A DNA stretch of 64,000 bases from Actinomycetes bacterium (lineage in GTDB: Bacteria; Actinomycetota; Actinomycetes; Actinomycetales; Dermatophilaceae), in assembly GCA_029552065.1 (NCBI GenBank), contig JAKPEG010000042.1, positions 16,313 through 80,312 of the forward strand, in the 5' to 3' direction. The notes under the pieces are model-generated. The model saw only the letters and a list, made by a program, of their open reading frames with translations. It searched no databases and had not been told where the DNA came from. Below, in pieces: positions 43,151 through 52,042 of this stretch (position 1 is the first letter of the stretch; each line of letters opens with the position of its first letter). The position numbers and the translations under genes are program-made.

Positions 43151-45382
43151 TCACGGCGTGTAGGTCGAACGGCGATTCCCGGGCCGCACAGGGTCGAATT
43201 CGAGGAAGTCGTCCAAGCCCCCGCCGCCCATGGCTCCACCGTCCGGCCGGCTCACGGTGAGGGTCGCGCAAGCGTGGCGACTCTCGGGGTGCCAGCGAGC
43301 TGTGACTCCGTCACCGGCGTGGGCGGCACGCAAGGCCACCACGAGCTCGGTCCGCAGCGACATCAGCCGGCTGGCCGACACCTCTCGATCCGGTGCGTCA
43401 GCGCACGGTGTGCCGACCGCGCTCGCCGTCAGGTGGACCTCGACACCACGCTGCCGGGCCTCGGCGACAGATGCGACCACGTCCGGTGCGAGCAGCGGTC
43501 TGGCGACGAGCTGATCCCTGTTGGCGGCCTCGGCCAACTTGGCCCGCTTTCGACGGTCCGCCCCCCATGGCTCGCCCTCGGCGAGGGCGCGGAGCAAGCT
43601 GAGGGTGTCGACGTCCAGGAGCCTCGCGCGTTCCAGGATCGTTTGTTGGCGGGCACGGCTGTTCGCCACCCGCCGTTCTGCCTCGGCGGCTACTTGGCGT
43701 GCCTGCCACAGTCGGGCCCGCGCGCGGGCGAGCGCACGCCAATAGGTCCAGGCCACCCAGGGAAGGAGGACGAGCTGGAGCGACGCCTCGACGGCATACA
43801 GGGCATGCTCGGGTGAATGCCGCCCGTAGCCGCAGACGACTCCGAGTGCCGTGAATCCGCCGAGCATCACCGCCTGTCGCGGGCGTCCCCGCAAAGCCAG
43901 ACAAACGAGTACCGGATCGAGCGCCCCGACAAACCACAGCCGCCAACTCTGGCCGGGGGCCGGGGGAACGGTCCAGGCCAGGAACGAGACCGCGGCGGCG
44001 GCCAGTGCGGGCCCGACGGACATGGACATCCTGCGGCGCGTCGTGTGGGACAGCAGATAGCCCGACACGAAAGCGCAGAGGCCCACGGAGGTCGGCGGAC
44101 CCCACGTGAGCCGACCATCCTCGACCAGCCCACCGATCACATGCCATGCCACCCAGCAGGCGCCGATCCACCAGACCCGGGTCCACTCCTTCGGCGTGAG
44201 GAGTGCATCCTGCGGAGCCGGACCTGCCGTCCACGAGAGCGTGACCTCGGTCCCGGCGCCTGGCGCCGACCGGACCGTCGCCGAGCCTCCGAGCTCGGCG
44301 AGGTGGCCGGGCATGGACATCTGCAGGCCGGCCCTGCGGGGGTCGACGGCGGTGGGGTCGAATCCCACCCCGTGATCGCGGATCGATACCGTCGCCGCGT
44401 GCCTCGACTGGACGACCTCGACGCCAACCGTCCGCGTCTGGGCATGGTTGGCAACATTCGCAAATGCCTCGCCGCAGCAGGCGAGCAGCGCTCGAACCAC
44501 CAGCGGCGGTGCCTCGCTTCCGCGATGGCGCAGGCGCAATTCGAGTCCCGCGTCGTCGGCCAGAGCGCGGATTCCAGTGGTGAGCTCACCCGTCTTCGAC
44601 CTGGAAGGGAGCGCAGATGCATTCGTGGGTTCGACTTCCCCGGCGAGACGGACCTGCTCGAGGGCGTCCTCGGCGGTCGCTCGGGCGCGAGCCAACTGCA
44701 CCGGGCTGGTCGCTCGTGACCCCAACATGAGGGCGCCGATGATCTTGTCGTGCAGCAGCCGGTCCCACCACGCACGCGCCTGCTCGCGCTGGACCTCCTC
44801 GTCGGCGTCCCGGCGGGCCGCCGACGCCGATCGATCGGCCAACTCGGCCATCTCGTACCACCGACGGATTACCTGTACGGCCGAGTAGACCCCGGTCGCA
44901 CCCAGGGCACAGATCGTCACCTCGACCGCCGCGATACCCCATCCGATCATCGGCACCCGAAGCGCGGCGAAGGAGGCGAGCGTGCACAGGGTCCACACCC
45001 GCGCGATGCGAGGAGCCAGGCACAACGGCGTGAGGCAGACGGCCAGGACGGTCCAGGACATCGTCCACGGCTGATCCGTCGGCGTGGCGCCCGGACCGCG
45101 CAGGAAGGTGAAACAGATGTTCGCCAGGGCTGGGAGCACGAGAAGCGGAAGAACGTCCGACCTCGAGGCCACACGTCGTAGGACCTTCGTCGTGAGGTGG
45201 GCCGTGGCCGTCACCAGGGAAATGAGCGCGACGTAGTTGGGCCACGTTGAGAAATGGTCAAGGAAGGTCCGCCAGGACACGGCCGTCAACACCACGCACG
45301 CCCAGGCAGCGGCAACGGCGGCACATAGAGTGACGCGAATCACCCAATCCTTCGTCGGTGTGGAACTGCCGGCAATGCTCAT
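43151..45382 (-). CDS. Two-halved membrane histidine kinase
   Basis: 743 residues. N-terminal half: about four or five TM helices (~13-170), a DHp-like box with His211 (WWDRLLHDKIIGALML), and an HATPase domain with N-box FANVANHA, G1 DHGVGFDP and G2 GAGTEVTLSW. The C-terminal half repeats the layout: more TM helices (WIGACWVAWHVIGGLVE, SVGPALAAAAVSFLAWT), a helical segment (RQQTILERARLLDVDTLSLL) and a final beta domain, but without a phosphorylatable His box or N/G boxes, so it looks degenerate. ATG 45382 has AAGGGA upstream. The family is like NarL-partner kinases (HisKA_3 group). It precedes the response regulator on the same strand and diverges from module B. Confidence 0.85.
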   Translation of the reverse strand: MSIAGSSTPTKDWVIRVTLCAAVAAAWACVVLTAVSWRTFLDHFSTWPNYVALISLVTATAHLTTKVLRRVASRSDVLPLLVLPALANICFTFLRGPGATPTDQPWTMSWTVLAVCLTPLCLAPRIARVWTLCTLASFAALRVPMIGWGIAAVEVTICALGATGVYSAVQVIRRWYEMAELADRSASAARRDADEEVQREQARAWWDRLLHDKIIGALMLGSRATSPVQLARARATAEDALEQVRLAGEVEPTNASALPSRSKTGELTTGIRALADDAGLELRLRHRGSEAPPLVVRALLACCGEAFANVANHAQTRTVGVEVVQSRHAATVSIRDHGVGFDPTAVDPRRAGLQMSMPGHLAELGGSATVRSAPGAGTEVTLSWTAGPAPQDALLTPKEWTRVWWIGACWVAWHVIGGLVEDGRLTWGPPTSVGLCAFVSGYLLSHTTRRRMSMSVGPALAAAAVSFLAWTVPPAPGQSWRLWFVGALDPVLVCLALRGRPRQAVMLGGFTALGVVCGYGRHSPEHALYAVEASLQLVLLPWVAWTYWRALARARARLWQARQVAAEAERRVANSRARQQTILERARLLDVDTLSLLRALAEGEPWGADRRKRAKLAEAANRDQLVARPLLAPDVVASVAEARQRGVEVHLTASAVGTPCADAPDREVSASRLMSLRTELVVALRAAHAGDGVTARWHPESRHACATLTVSRPDGGAMGGGGLDDFLEFDPVRPGNRRSTYTP

Positions 45383-45745
45383 TTGTCGTTCCCTTGAATG
45401 ACCCCCGAACGGTCCAGGCCATACCTGAATCGCTACCCTGGCGGTCAGCCTATCGAGGCGATCAGGGAATGTCCTGACGACTTCCGCAAGGCGCCGCCCA
45501 CCCGACGAGCCTCTCCTTCTCGAGGTCAATCTGGTGCCCTCGCACGTGCGAATCGAAGCCGCCGAAAGGTTGTGGCGACAGCGTGGAAACTCCGTTGCGC
45601 GAAGCACCTTCCTGTCGCGCGGCGGGGTGGGCGGAGGTTCGCGAAGACTGCGCCCGCGCCCGAGGGCCGGTCCCGGGGTCGAGCGCACGTGGCCCCACGG
45701 CATACCCTTCGAGCTGACGAACTTGACTGGGAGGCGACGAGCACC
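45383..45745. promoter_or_regulatory. Divergent region between histidine kinase and module B
   Basis: 363 bases between divergently transcribed genes; it must carry promoters for the two-component pair and probably for PP2C-FHA-kinase B. It contains one GGCATACC word (near 45702). Open frames run into it from both sides but lack coding character beyond the chosen starts. No promoter box was assigned. Confidence 0.55.
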
Positions 45746-46531
45746 ATGACGACGTCCGGGCTGGCGCTGCGGGCAGGCATCGCGACCGACGTCGGGCGGG
45801 TGCGCGAGCACAACGAGGACGCGGCCTTCGCGCGCGGCTCGATCTACCTCGTCGCCGACGGGATGGGCGGGCACGCGGCCGGTGAGGTCGCCAGCGGCAT
45901 CACCGCGGCGGCGCTCGGCGAGCTCGCCGGACGGGCCGATCTCAAGGTTGCCGACGTCCTCGCCCAGGTGCAGGAGGCCAACGACCGGATCCTGCGCACC
46001 GTCGTGCAGCACCCCGACCATCTCGGCATGGCGACCACGCTCACCGGGGTCGCGCTCGTCGTCGTGGGTGGCTCGCAGCATTGGGCGGTCTTCAACCTGG
46101 GCGACTCCCGGGTCTACCGCTTCGTCGGAGGCCAGTTGAGCCAGGTGACGGTCGACCACTCCGAGGTGCAGGAACTTGTCGACGCCGGCGAGATCACCCC
46201 CGACGAGGCCCGGACGCACCCGCTACGGCACACCGTCACCCGGTCGCTCGGCCGCGATGTCCTCCCCCCGGTCGACACGTGGCTCTTCCCGCCGTGCCCT
46301 GGGGAGCGGTTCGTCGTCTGCTCCGACGGGCTCACCAACGAGGTGGACGACGCGGAGATCCGCGCGATCCTCGGTGCCGGCGACGACGCCCAGACGACGG
46401 CCCAGCGGCTGGTCAACCGGGCGGTCGACAACGGCGGCCGCGACAACGTGTCGGTCGTCGTCGTCGAACTCGCCGACTTCCCCGCCGCCGAGGTCGACGA
46501 GGACACCACGCCACGCGGCGGCGGCTCATGA
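45746..46531 (+). CDS. PP2C-family Ser/Thr protein phosphatase, module B
   Basis: 261-residue PPM/PP2C phosphatase with complete motifs: VREHNEDAAF, LVADGMGGHAAGE, NLGDSRVYRF, VCSDGLTNEV and GGRDNVSVVVVE. It shares QVTVDHSEVQELVD with the module A paralogue. ATG 45746 has GGGAGG 11 bases upstream. It overlaps the FHA gene by ATGA. It is expected to reverse the action of the kinase at 48076. The acidic C-terminal tail (EVDEDTTPRGGG) is unstructured. Confidence 0.94.
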   Translation: MTTSGLALRAGIATDVGRVREHNEDAAFARGSIYLVADGMGGHAAGEVASGITAAALGELAGRADLKVADVLAQVQEANDRILRTVVQHPDHLGMATTLTGVALVVVGGSQHWAVFNLGDSRVYRFVGGQLSQVTVDHSEVQELVDAGEITPDEARTHPLRHTVTRSLGRDVLPPVDTWLFPPCPGERFVVCSDGLTNEVDDAEIRAILGAGDDAQTTAQRLVNRAVDNGGRDNVSVVVVELADFPAAEVDEDTTPRGGGS

Positions 46532-48051
46532 CCGCACCGCCCCTGCTCGTCCCGCTCGTCCCGGAGGGCTGGGTCGCCCTCACCGGACCGGGCAGCGCCT
46601 TGCTCGCTCTGCTCGCGCCCGACGACGAACGCCTGCCCCACCTGTCGGCCGCACTCGACAGCGGCCGGTTCGACGACGCACTGTTCGTCCTCGGCCGCTC
46701 CGGGCCACCCACCGCCGTCGCGGCCTGCGTGGTCGGGCCCGCGCTGCGGGTGGTCACCTCCCTCGGTGGCCATGCCGAAGCCCTCGTCGGCGGCCGGCGC
46801 CGCGAGATCCGCTCCGATCCGAACCTCGGCTGGGCCGACGTCACCCTGCACGACGTCGCGAGCATCGCCCTCCTGGCACCCGCCGAGGCGGTCACCGCGA
46901 CCGAGCTGGTCGCGACCCCGAGCATCCCCGCCTCGCCCTCACCCGTCCCCGCCCCCCTTCCGACGCAGGCCCCGCCGCCTGCGCCCAGTCCTGGGCCTTC
47001 TCTCGCCCCACCACCTGCCCCACCACCTGCCCCTCCGCTCGCCCCTCCGCTCGCCCCTCCGGCGGCCCCGATCGTGGTGCCGACCGTGGACCCCGTACCC
47101 GCGGCCACCCCACCCGGAGGAACGCGGCCGATCATCGACCACCTCCCGTGGCTCACCAGCCCGGCCGCGGCCGCCCCGCCGCCTCCGGCACCTCCCGCAC
47201 CTCCCGCCCCGGTCGAGCCCGCAGCTGCCACGATCACGCTCCCCGTCGCCCCGGCGCAGCCCGGCGGGTGGGTGCCGGGCGCGCCGCCGGCCCCGGTTTC
47301 GCGGACCTACACGCCGTATGCCGTGCCGCTCTCCCCGGTCACGGCGGCGCTGCCGGAGCCCCAACCCGAGCCCGAGCGGGAGCCGACACCGGAACCGGCG
47401 CCGGAGCAAGAACCTGAACCGGCGCCCGAGCCCGAACTCACCCAGGTACTCGCAGGAGCGGCGACGGTCGTGCTGCCGGCGGTGACGGCATACCGGCCGG
47501 TCGACCCGGCCGACGACCCGGAGGCTTTCGACGCGACCGTCGACCGCTCCACCCTGTGGGGCGCAGAGGTGCCGCACGCGCCCTCGGGAGTCTCCGTGCT
47601 GGCCGTCCTCTGCCCGGCCGGGCACGTGAGCCCGCCGCATGCGAGCACCTGCCGCACCTGCGGTCGGGACGTCCCCGCGCAGGAGCCCTTCTCCACGCCG
47701 CGCCCTCCGCTGGGCGTCCTGCGGCTGTCCACCGGCGACCTGGTCACCCTCGACCGTGGGGTGCTGCTCGGCCGCGCCCCGCAGGTCGACCCGGACCAGC
47801 CGGTGGCCCAGCGCCCCCACGTCGTGCGCGTGGCCAGTCCGCAACGGGACGTGTCCCGCACCCACCTCGAGGTCGTCCTCGAGGGCTGGCACGTCCTGGT
47901 CCGCGACCTGGCCACGACCAACGGCACGACGGTCACCCTCCCGGGTCGCGAGCCCGTGCGGCTGCTCCCACACGACCAACAGGTCATCGAGCCGGGCACC
48001 CTCGTCTCGCTCGCCGACGAGGTGACCTTCACCTTCGAGATCGCCGGCTGA
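46528..48051 (+). CDS. Zinc-ribbon/FHA-domain phosphopeptide-binding protein, module B
   Basis: 507 residues. The N-terminal ~130 residues form an unrecognised globular domain with no close match to the A copy. A Pro/Ala-rich and then PEPE-type linker (~135-315) follows, then a zinc ribbon (CPAGHVSPPHASTCRTCGRD) and an FHA domain (~395-507) with VLLGRAP, VSRTHLEVV and ATTNGTTV. The zinc-ribbon-to-FHA order and spacing match the module A protein, while the linkers differ completely. It starts within the phosphatase stop (ATGA) and ends 24 bases before the kinase. Confidence 0.9.
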   Translation: MTAPPLLVPLVPEGWVALTGPGSALLALLAPDDERLPHLSAALDSGRFDDALFVLGRSGPPTAVAACVVGPALRVVTSLGGHAEALVGGRRREIRSDPNLGWADVTLHDVASIALLAPAEAVTATELVATPSIPASPSPVPAPLPTQAPPPAPSPGPSLAPPPAPPPAPPLAPPLAPPAAPIVVPTVDPVPAATPPGGTRPIIDHLPWLTSPAAAAPPPPAPPAPPAPVEPAAATITLPVAPAQPGGWVPGAPPAPVSRTYTPYAVPLSPVTAALPEPQPEPEREPTPEPAPEQEPEPAPEPELTQVLAGAATVVLPAVTAYRPVDPADDPEAFDATVDRSTLWGAEVPHAPSGVSVLAVLCPAGHVSPPHASTCRTCGRDVPAQEPFSTPRPPLGVLRLSTGDLVTLDRGVLLGRAPQVDPDQPVAQRPHVVRVASPQRDVSRTHLEVVLEGWHVLVRDLATTNGTTVTLPGREPVRLLPHDQQVIEPGTLVSLADEVTFTFEIAG

Positions 48052-48075
48052 GGCCCGCCCGACCGCCCCCGCGCC

Positions 48076-49794
48076 ATGACCGACGCCATGAACACCGCCC
48101 CCCAGATCCCAGGCCTGGTCTACGTCCAGCCGCTCGGCCACGGGGGCTACGCCGACGTCTACCTCTACGAGCAGCAGAGCCCGCGGATGCCGGTCGCCGT
48201 CAAGGTGCTCAAGGGAAGCGGGATCACGGCGCAGGTGACGGCCGAGTTCCTCGCCGAGGCCGACACGATGGCCGCGCTCGGCGACCACCCCTACATCGTC
48301 CAGGTCTTCCGGGCCGGCACGGCCGCCGACGGGCGGCCCTACCTGGTGATGAAGTACTACCCGCCGCCCAATCTCGCCCAACGGGCCCGGGCCGAGCGTT
48401 TCGCCGTCTCCGACGTCCTGCGGATGGGCATCCAGCTCGCGAGCGCGGTCGAGACCGCCCACCAGGCGCACATCGTCCACCGCGACATCAAGCCGGCCAA
48501 CGTCCTGCTCAGTGCCTACGGCGCGCCCGGGCTCACCGACTTCGGCATCGCCGGCCGGGGCGTGGGCCGGGCGGGTGCCGACTCGGCTGCCGCCGGCGTC
48601 CGCACCGCCGACGAGGGTATGCCGGTCCGCGAGGAGATGGGGGTATCCGTCCCCTGGGCGGCCCCCGAGGTCGTCTACGGCGAGAGCAACGGCGACGCCC
48701 GTTCCGACGTCTACTCCCTGGCCGCCACGCTCTGGCAGTTGCTCACCGGGCGCTCGCCGTTCGAGGTCCCGGGAGGCGACAACACGGCATACGCGCTCAT
48801 GCCGCGGATCCGCAGCAAGCCGGTGCCGGCCACCGGGCGTCCCGACGTGCCCCCCGCTCTGGACCGGCTACTCGCGCAGGCGATGGCCAAGGATCCGGCC
48901 CACCGCCCGCAGTCCGCCATGGAGCTCGCCCGGCAGTTGCAGAGCGTCGAGCAGGACCTGCGCCTGCCCCGCACCCAGATCCTCGTCCTCGACGACCGGG
49001 GCCGCGCCACGCTGCCCGGTGTGGGGATCCGCCCGCAGCCGAGCGCACCCGCGGCACCGTCCTCGCCGGGTTCCGCGACGCGTGGGCCGGGGTCCGCTGC
49101 CGGTTCGGCGGAGGACCGCACCCACGTGAAGGGCCCGCAGCGGGTGCAGGCCCAACGGCCGCCCGCGCCGCCGGTCTCCCCGCCCTCCTCGCCCGCACCC
49201 GCGCCCGCGCGTCCCGGGGTCACCCTCGGGCCGGCCGCCTCGCCGGCCGCACCCATCTCCCCGGACGCCGCCACCGACACCCCCCTGCGCCCCGCCTGGG
49301 ACCGCGACACCGAGGGTTTCCTCGACCCCTCGCTCCCCCCGGGCGCGGACACCGCCGGTATGCCGTCGCGCCCGACCCCCGCGTGGGTCAAGGCGGCGGT
49401 CGTGGTCGGCGTCGTCCTGGCCCTCCTGCTCGGCTTGGTGCTCCTGCGTCCGGGGCAGGGCGGCTCGTCGCAGACCCCGATCACCACCCTCGTCCCCACG
49501 AGCGAGGGCCCTGCCATCGACGGGGTCTTCGAGCCGCCGGTCGTCACCGCGGAGCCGCGCACCGGGCTGGTCCACTTCGCCTGGACCTACGGCGCCCCCG
49601 CGGCGAAGGACACCTATCGGGTGCGGCTCGGCGGCACCGAGGCGGAGGCGGCCGCAGCGGCGCCCACGGTCGTCACGGCACGCTCGTTCGACGCCCCTGC
49701 GGCTCCGGGCACCCAGGTCTGCGCCATCGTCGCGGTCGTGCGGGCCGGCCAGATCAGCCCGTCCAGCAAGGTCGTATGCGCCTCCGGCGCCTAG
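48076..49794 (+). CDS. Membrane Ser/Thr protein kinase, module B
   Basis: 572 residues. The kinase domain (~10-290) has GHGGYADVYLYE, VAVKVL lysine, HRDIKPANVLL and TDFGIA, all intact. The activation segment is longer than in kinase A (about 35 residues, Gly/Ala-rich) and ends in the same odd P+1 sequence GVSVPWAAPE. A Pro/Ala-rich linker, a TM (~439-457, VVVGVVLALLLGLVLL) and an extracellular beta domain (LVHFAWTYGAPAAKDTYRV) of the same type as in kinase A follow. The start could also be ATG 48088 (MNTAPQ). It acts with the two upstream genes. Confidence 0.93.
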   Translation: MTDAMNTAPQIPGLVYVQPLGHGGYADVYLYEQQSPRMPVAVKVLKGSGITAQVTAEFLAEADTMAALGDHPYIVQVFRAGTAADGRPYLVMKYYPPPNLAQRARAERFAVSDVLRMGIQLASAVETAHQAHIVHRDIKPANVLLSAYGAPGLTDFGIAGRGVGRAGADSAAAGVRTADEGMPVREEMGVSVPWAAPEVVYGESNGDARSDVYSLAATLWQLLTGRSPFEVPGGDNTAYALMPRIRSKPVPATGRPDVPPALDRLLAQAMAKDPAHRPQSAMELARQLQSVEQDLRLPRTQILVLDDRGRATLPGVGIRPQPSAPAAPSSPGSATRGPGSAAGSAEDRTHVKGPQRVQAQRPPAPPVSPPSSPAPAPARPGVTLGPAASPAAPISPDAATDTPLRPAWDRDTEGFLDPSLPPGADTAGMPSRPTPAWVKAAVVVGVVLALLLGLVLLRPGQGGSSQTPITTLVPTSEGPAIDGVFEPPVVTAEPRTGLVHFAWTYGAPAAKDTYRVRLGGTEAEAAAAAPTVVTARSFDAPAAPGTQVCAIVAVVRAGQISPSSKVVCASGA

Positions 49795-49849
49795 CCGATC
49801 AGGGCGTCGGAACTTCGTGCCGCGGGTCACGCCGTGCGACCATGGCTGC

Positions 49850-50806
49850 GTGCAGGGGACCCGGCGACTGACGCCCGCTGCTCAGCTGGTGCACCAGGCG
49901 CTGGTCGACAGTGGCGAACTCGCCGAGAGTGCCCTCGGCGAACGGCTCGACCTGTCCCCCAGGGCGGTGCAGCAGGCCCTTGGCGAGTTGCTCGCCGCGT
50001 CCCTCGTCGAGGTCGACGACGGGCCCGGCGAGGCGGTGGTCCGGATCGGGATCACGCACACCGCTGCGATCCACGGCCTGCTCGATCAGCCCGGCGACGA
50101 GGTGACGAGAAGCCTGCTCAAGGCTCGGCAGGCGCTCGACCTCGTGCTCGGCAGCGGCTCGGCGCGGGGGATGGAGCGCCTCACCGATCTGCCCGTGGTC
50201 TCCAGTCGCCTCCTCGAGATCGTGGCCGGAGCCCGGCGCGATGTCCTCAACCTGCACGCGGGGATGGTTCCCCCGGCGTCGCAACTGGACAACTCGCGAG
50301 ACGAGGACCTCGAGCTGCTCGCCCGTGGCGTCTCGGTCCACACCGTCTGCCCGCAGGAGTTCGCCCTGCACACCCACGTGCGCGACTACGTGGAGCAGAT
50401 GGAGGCCCACGGCGCAATCACGCGGTTCGCCCTCGACCTGCCGCATCGGCTCGTCGTCGTCGACGGCCGGGTGGCGATCCTGCCGATCGACGTCCGGGAC
50501 CTGTCAGCCGGGGCCCTCATCGTCACCGACAGGTCCCTCGTCGTCAGCCTGCACCACCTCGGGGCGAGGATCCTGCGGCGCAGCAAGTCCCTGCGTGAGA
50601 CCGTCGCCTCGCTGGACCTCCCGACCAAGGTCGAGCGCCAGGTCCTCATGCTCATGAGTGCCGGCCTCACCGACGCGGCTTCCGCCAAGCGGCTCAACGT
50701 CACCGAGCGGCAGTACCGCCGCTACGTCGCCAAGGTCATGACCCGGCTCAACGCCGCCAGTCGCTTCCAGGCCGGAGTCCTCGCCGTCGAGCGTGGCTGG
50801 ATCTGA
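49850..50806 (+). CDS. TrmB/PLD-like regulator with LuxR-type DNA-binding domain
   Basis: 318 residues. The N-terminus is a winged-helix like TrmB (TPAAQLVHQALVDSGE, RLDLSPRAVQQALGELLAAS). The middle (~95-240) resembles a phospholipase-D-like sensor domain, without an HxK catalytic motif. The C-terminus is a LuxR-type helix-turn-helix (LMSAGLTDAASAKRLNVTERQYRRYVAKVMTRL shortened here to its key parts LTDAASAKRLNVTE and YRRYVAKVMTRL). Such two-ended regulators occur in actinomycetes near small secreted-protein genes. GTG 49850 is chosen; no ribosome-binding site is seen, so a leaderless message is possible. It sits in module B between the kinase and the NlpC/P60 gene, convergent with a small peptide gene. 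Confidence 0.8.
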   Translation: MQGTRRLTPAAQLVHQALVDSGELAESALGERLDLSPRAVQQALGELLAASLVEVDDGPGEAVVRIGITHTAAIHGLLDQPGDEVTRSLLKARQALDLVLGSGSARGMERLTDLPVVSSRLLEIVAGARRDVLNLHAGMVPPASQLDNSRDEDLELLARGVSVHTVCPQEFALHTHVRDYVEQMEAHGAITRFALDLPHRLVVVDGRVAILPIDVRDLSAGALIVTDRSLVVSLHHLGARILRRSKSLRETVASLDLPTKVERQVLMLMSAGLTDAASAKRLNVTERQYRRYVAKVMTRLNAASRFQAGVLAVERGWI

Positions 50807-50844
50807 CCGATCCGGACGCCAGCCCTCCGGGAGGAAGCCGTCGG

Positions 50845-50976
50845 TCACCCCCAACATGTCACGCAGGGGTTCAACGGCTTGATCGGGTGCCGGTCGGTCG
50901 ACGTGGTGCCCGCCGAACCGAGGCTCAGGCCGAGCGCGGCGACGATGGTGACGATGGCGGTGAGGATGCGACGCAT
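50845..50976 (-). CDS. Small secreted-peptide candidate (43 residues)
   Basis: A 43-codon frame: basic start MRRIL, hydrophobic helix TAIVTIVAALGLSLGSAG, then a short polar tail ending HPIKPLNPCVTCWG. This is a signal peptide followed by a ~20-residue Cys-x-x-Cys tail. The ribosome-binding site ACGGAG is 8 bases upstream of ATG 50976. It lies tail to tail with the PLD/LuxR regulator (38 bases between stops) and divergent from the NlpC/P60 gene. It could be a peptide signal sensed by that regulator; that role is a guess from position. Confidence 0.6.
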   Translation of the reverse strand: MRRILTAIVTIVAALGLSLGSAGTTSTDRHPIKPLNPCVTCWG

Positions 50977-51220
50977 GGTGTGCTCCGTCTTCCGATCTGG
51001 ACCGGCCCCCGCCGGCTGAATCGATCCTGGCCGGACCCGGCCCCCGGGCGACACCGGGAGCGGCCAACCATGTCCCATTCCGGACATCGGACCGGGTCGT
51101 GGTGTCCGGTGCGGGACGAGTCCGGCCCGGACCCCTCCTGCAGTCGACCGGTCACGGGTCACGGTTGAGCGCAGCAGCCGCTTGGACCGACCGGCGGCGC
51201 TCGACACCAAGGAGGGCATC
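50977..51220. promoter_or_regulatory. Divergent region, small peptide/NlpC-P60
   Basis: 244 bases rich in TCCGG/CCGGA words, with an ATGTCC-N6-GGACAT inverted repeat (51070-51087) near the middle. This is a plausible operator for divergent promoters, possibly for the neighbouring PLD/LuxR-type regulator. No -10/-35 assigned. Confidence 0.45.
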
Positions 51221-52042
51221 GTGTCCATCAGCACCGTCATCCGCCGCACACTCGTTCTCACCGCCGGCCTCGGCCTAGCGGCCGTCGCCGCCGGCGTGGC
51301 GGCGGCGCCCGCCTACGCCAACGTCGCCGGCACGGTGGACGTCGCCGCCGGCAACACCCTCACGATCCGTTCGGGTCCGGGGACGAGCTACGGCCAGGTC
51401 GGCTCGCTGGCCGACGGCGCGGCGATCTCGATCGAGTGCTACGTGTCCGGCCAGTCGATCAACGGCGTGACCCAGTGGGACCGGCTCAGCACCGGCTACG
51501 TCTCCCACTACTACGTCCGAACCTCCAGCGCGGTCCCCGTCTGCCCCACCACGCCCCCGCCGACCTCGTCCGTCGCCACCAACGCGGCGAACTTCGCCAA
51601 GGCCCAGGTGGGGTCGATCTACGTCGGGTGTGCCGGGGGTAGCTACCGGTTCGGCCTGATGACGGACACGACCCGCTACTTCGACGGCACGACCTGCGGG
51701 CAGAGCCGCGTCTACAAGCTGCCCGCCGGCAAGAAGGGCTACGACTGCTCGGGCCTCGTGGCGAAGGCCTACCAGCAGGCCGGCGTGAGCTTTCCCTGGA
51801 CGTCCTCGACGTCGATCAAGGACAACCTCCCCCGGGTGACCAAGTCGACGTCCACCCTGCAGGTGGGTGACCTGCTCGCCAAGTACGGCCACGTCGTCAT
51901 GTACATCGGCAGCAGCCAGGTCGTCGAGGCGACGCCCTACGCACAGCAGGCCGACGGCAGTTGGCTCGGCGTGCGCATCCGCTCGGTGAGCAGCTTCCTC
52001 ACGGACACCGCATACACCGCCCACCGGGTGCCCGGGGTCTGA
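51221..52042 (+). CDS. Secreted SH3-NlpC/P60 peptidoglycan hydrolase
   Basis: 273 residues. The signal peptide ends at AYA33|N34. A bacterial SH3 domain follows (~37-103, LTIRSGPGTSYGQVGSL, YVSHYYVRT). An NlpC/P60 domain (~120-270) has catalytic Cys176 (YDCSGLVAKAYQ) and His224 (KYGHVVMYIG); GDLL precedes the His as usual. It probably cleaves D-Glu-meso-DAP or related stem-peptide bonds in the cell wall. GTG 51221 has AAGGAGGG upstream. Extra cysteines (C72, C108, C137, C159) suggest disulfides. A strong hairpin terminator follows. Placed within module B, it may open the wall locally for surface assembly (inference). Confidence 0.92.
   Translation: MSISTVIRRTLVLTAGLGLAAVAAGVAAAPAYANVAGTVDVAAGNTLTIRSGPGTSYGQVGSLADGAAISIECYVSGQSINGVTQWDRLSTGYVSHYYVRTSSAVPVCPTTPPPTSSVATNAANFAKAQVGSIYVGCAGGSYRFGLMTDTTRYFDGTTCGQSRVYKLPAGKKGYDCSGLVAKAYQQAGVSFPWTSSTSIKDNLPRVTKSTSTLQVGDLLAKYGHVVMYIGSSQVVEATPYAQQADGSWLGVRIRSVSSFLTDTAYTAHRVPGV

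Noticed and set aside
17156..45382. Module A as a transposon or prophage island
   Set aside because: No transposase, integrase, tRNA gene, target-site duplication or terminal inverted repeat is visible at either edge.
45383..46219. N-terminal extension of the histidine kinase frame into the PP2C B region
   Set aside because: It would run antisense through the phosphatase and add Arg/Pro-rich residues; ATG 45382 has a ribosome-binding site and starts right before the first TM helix.
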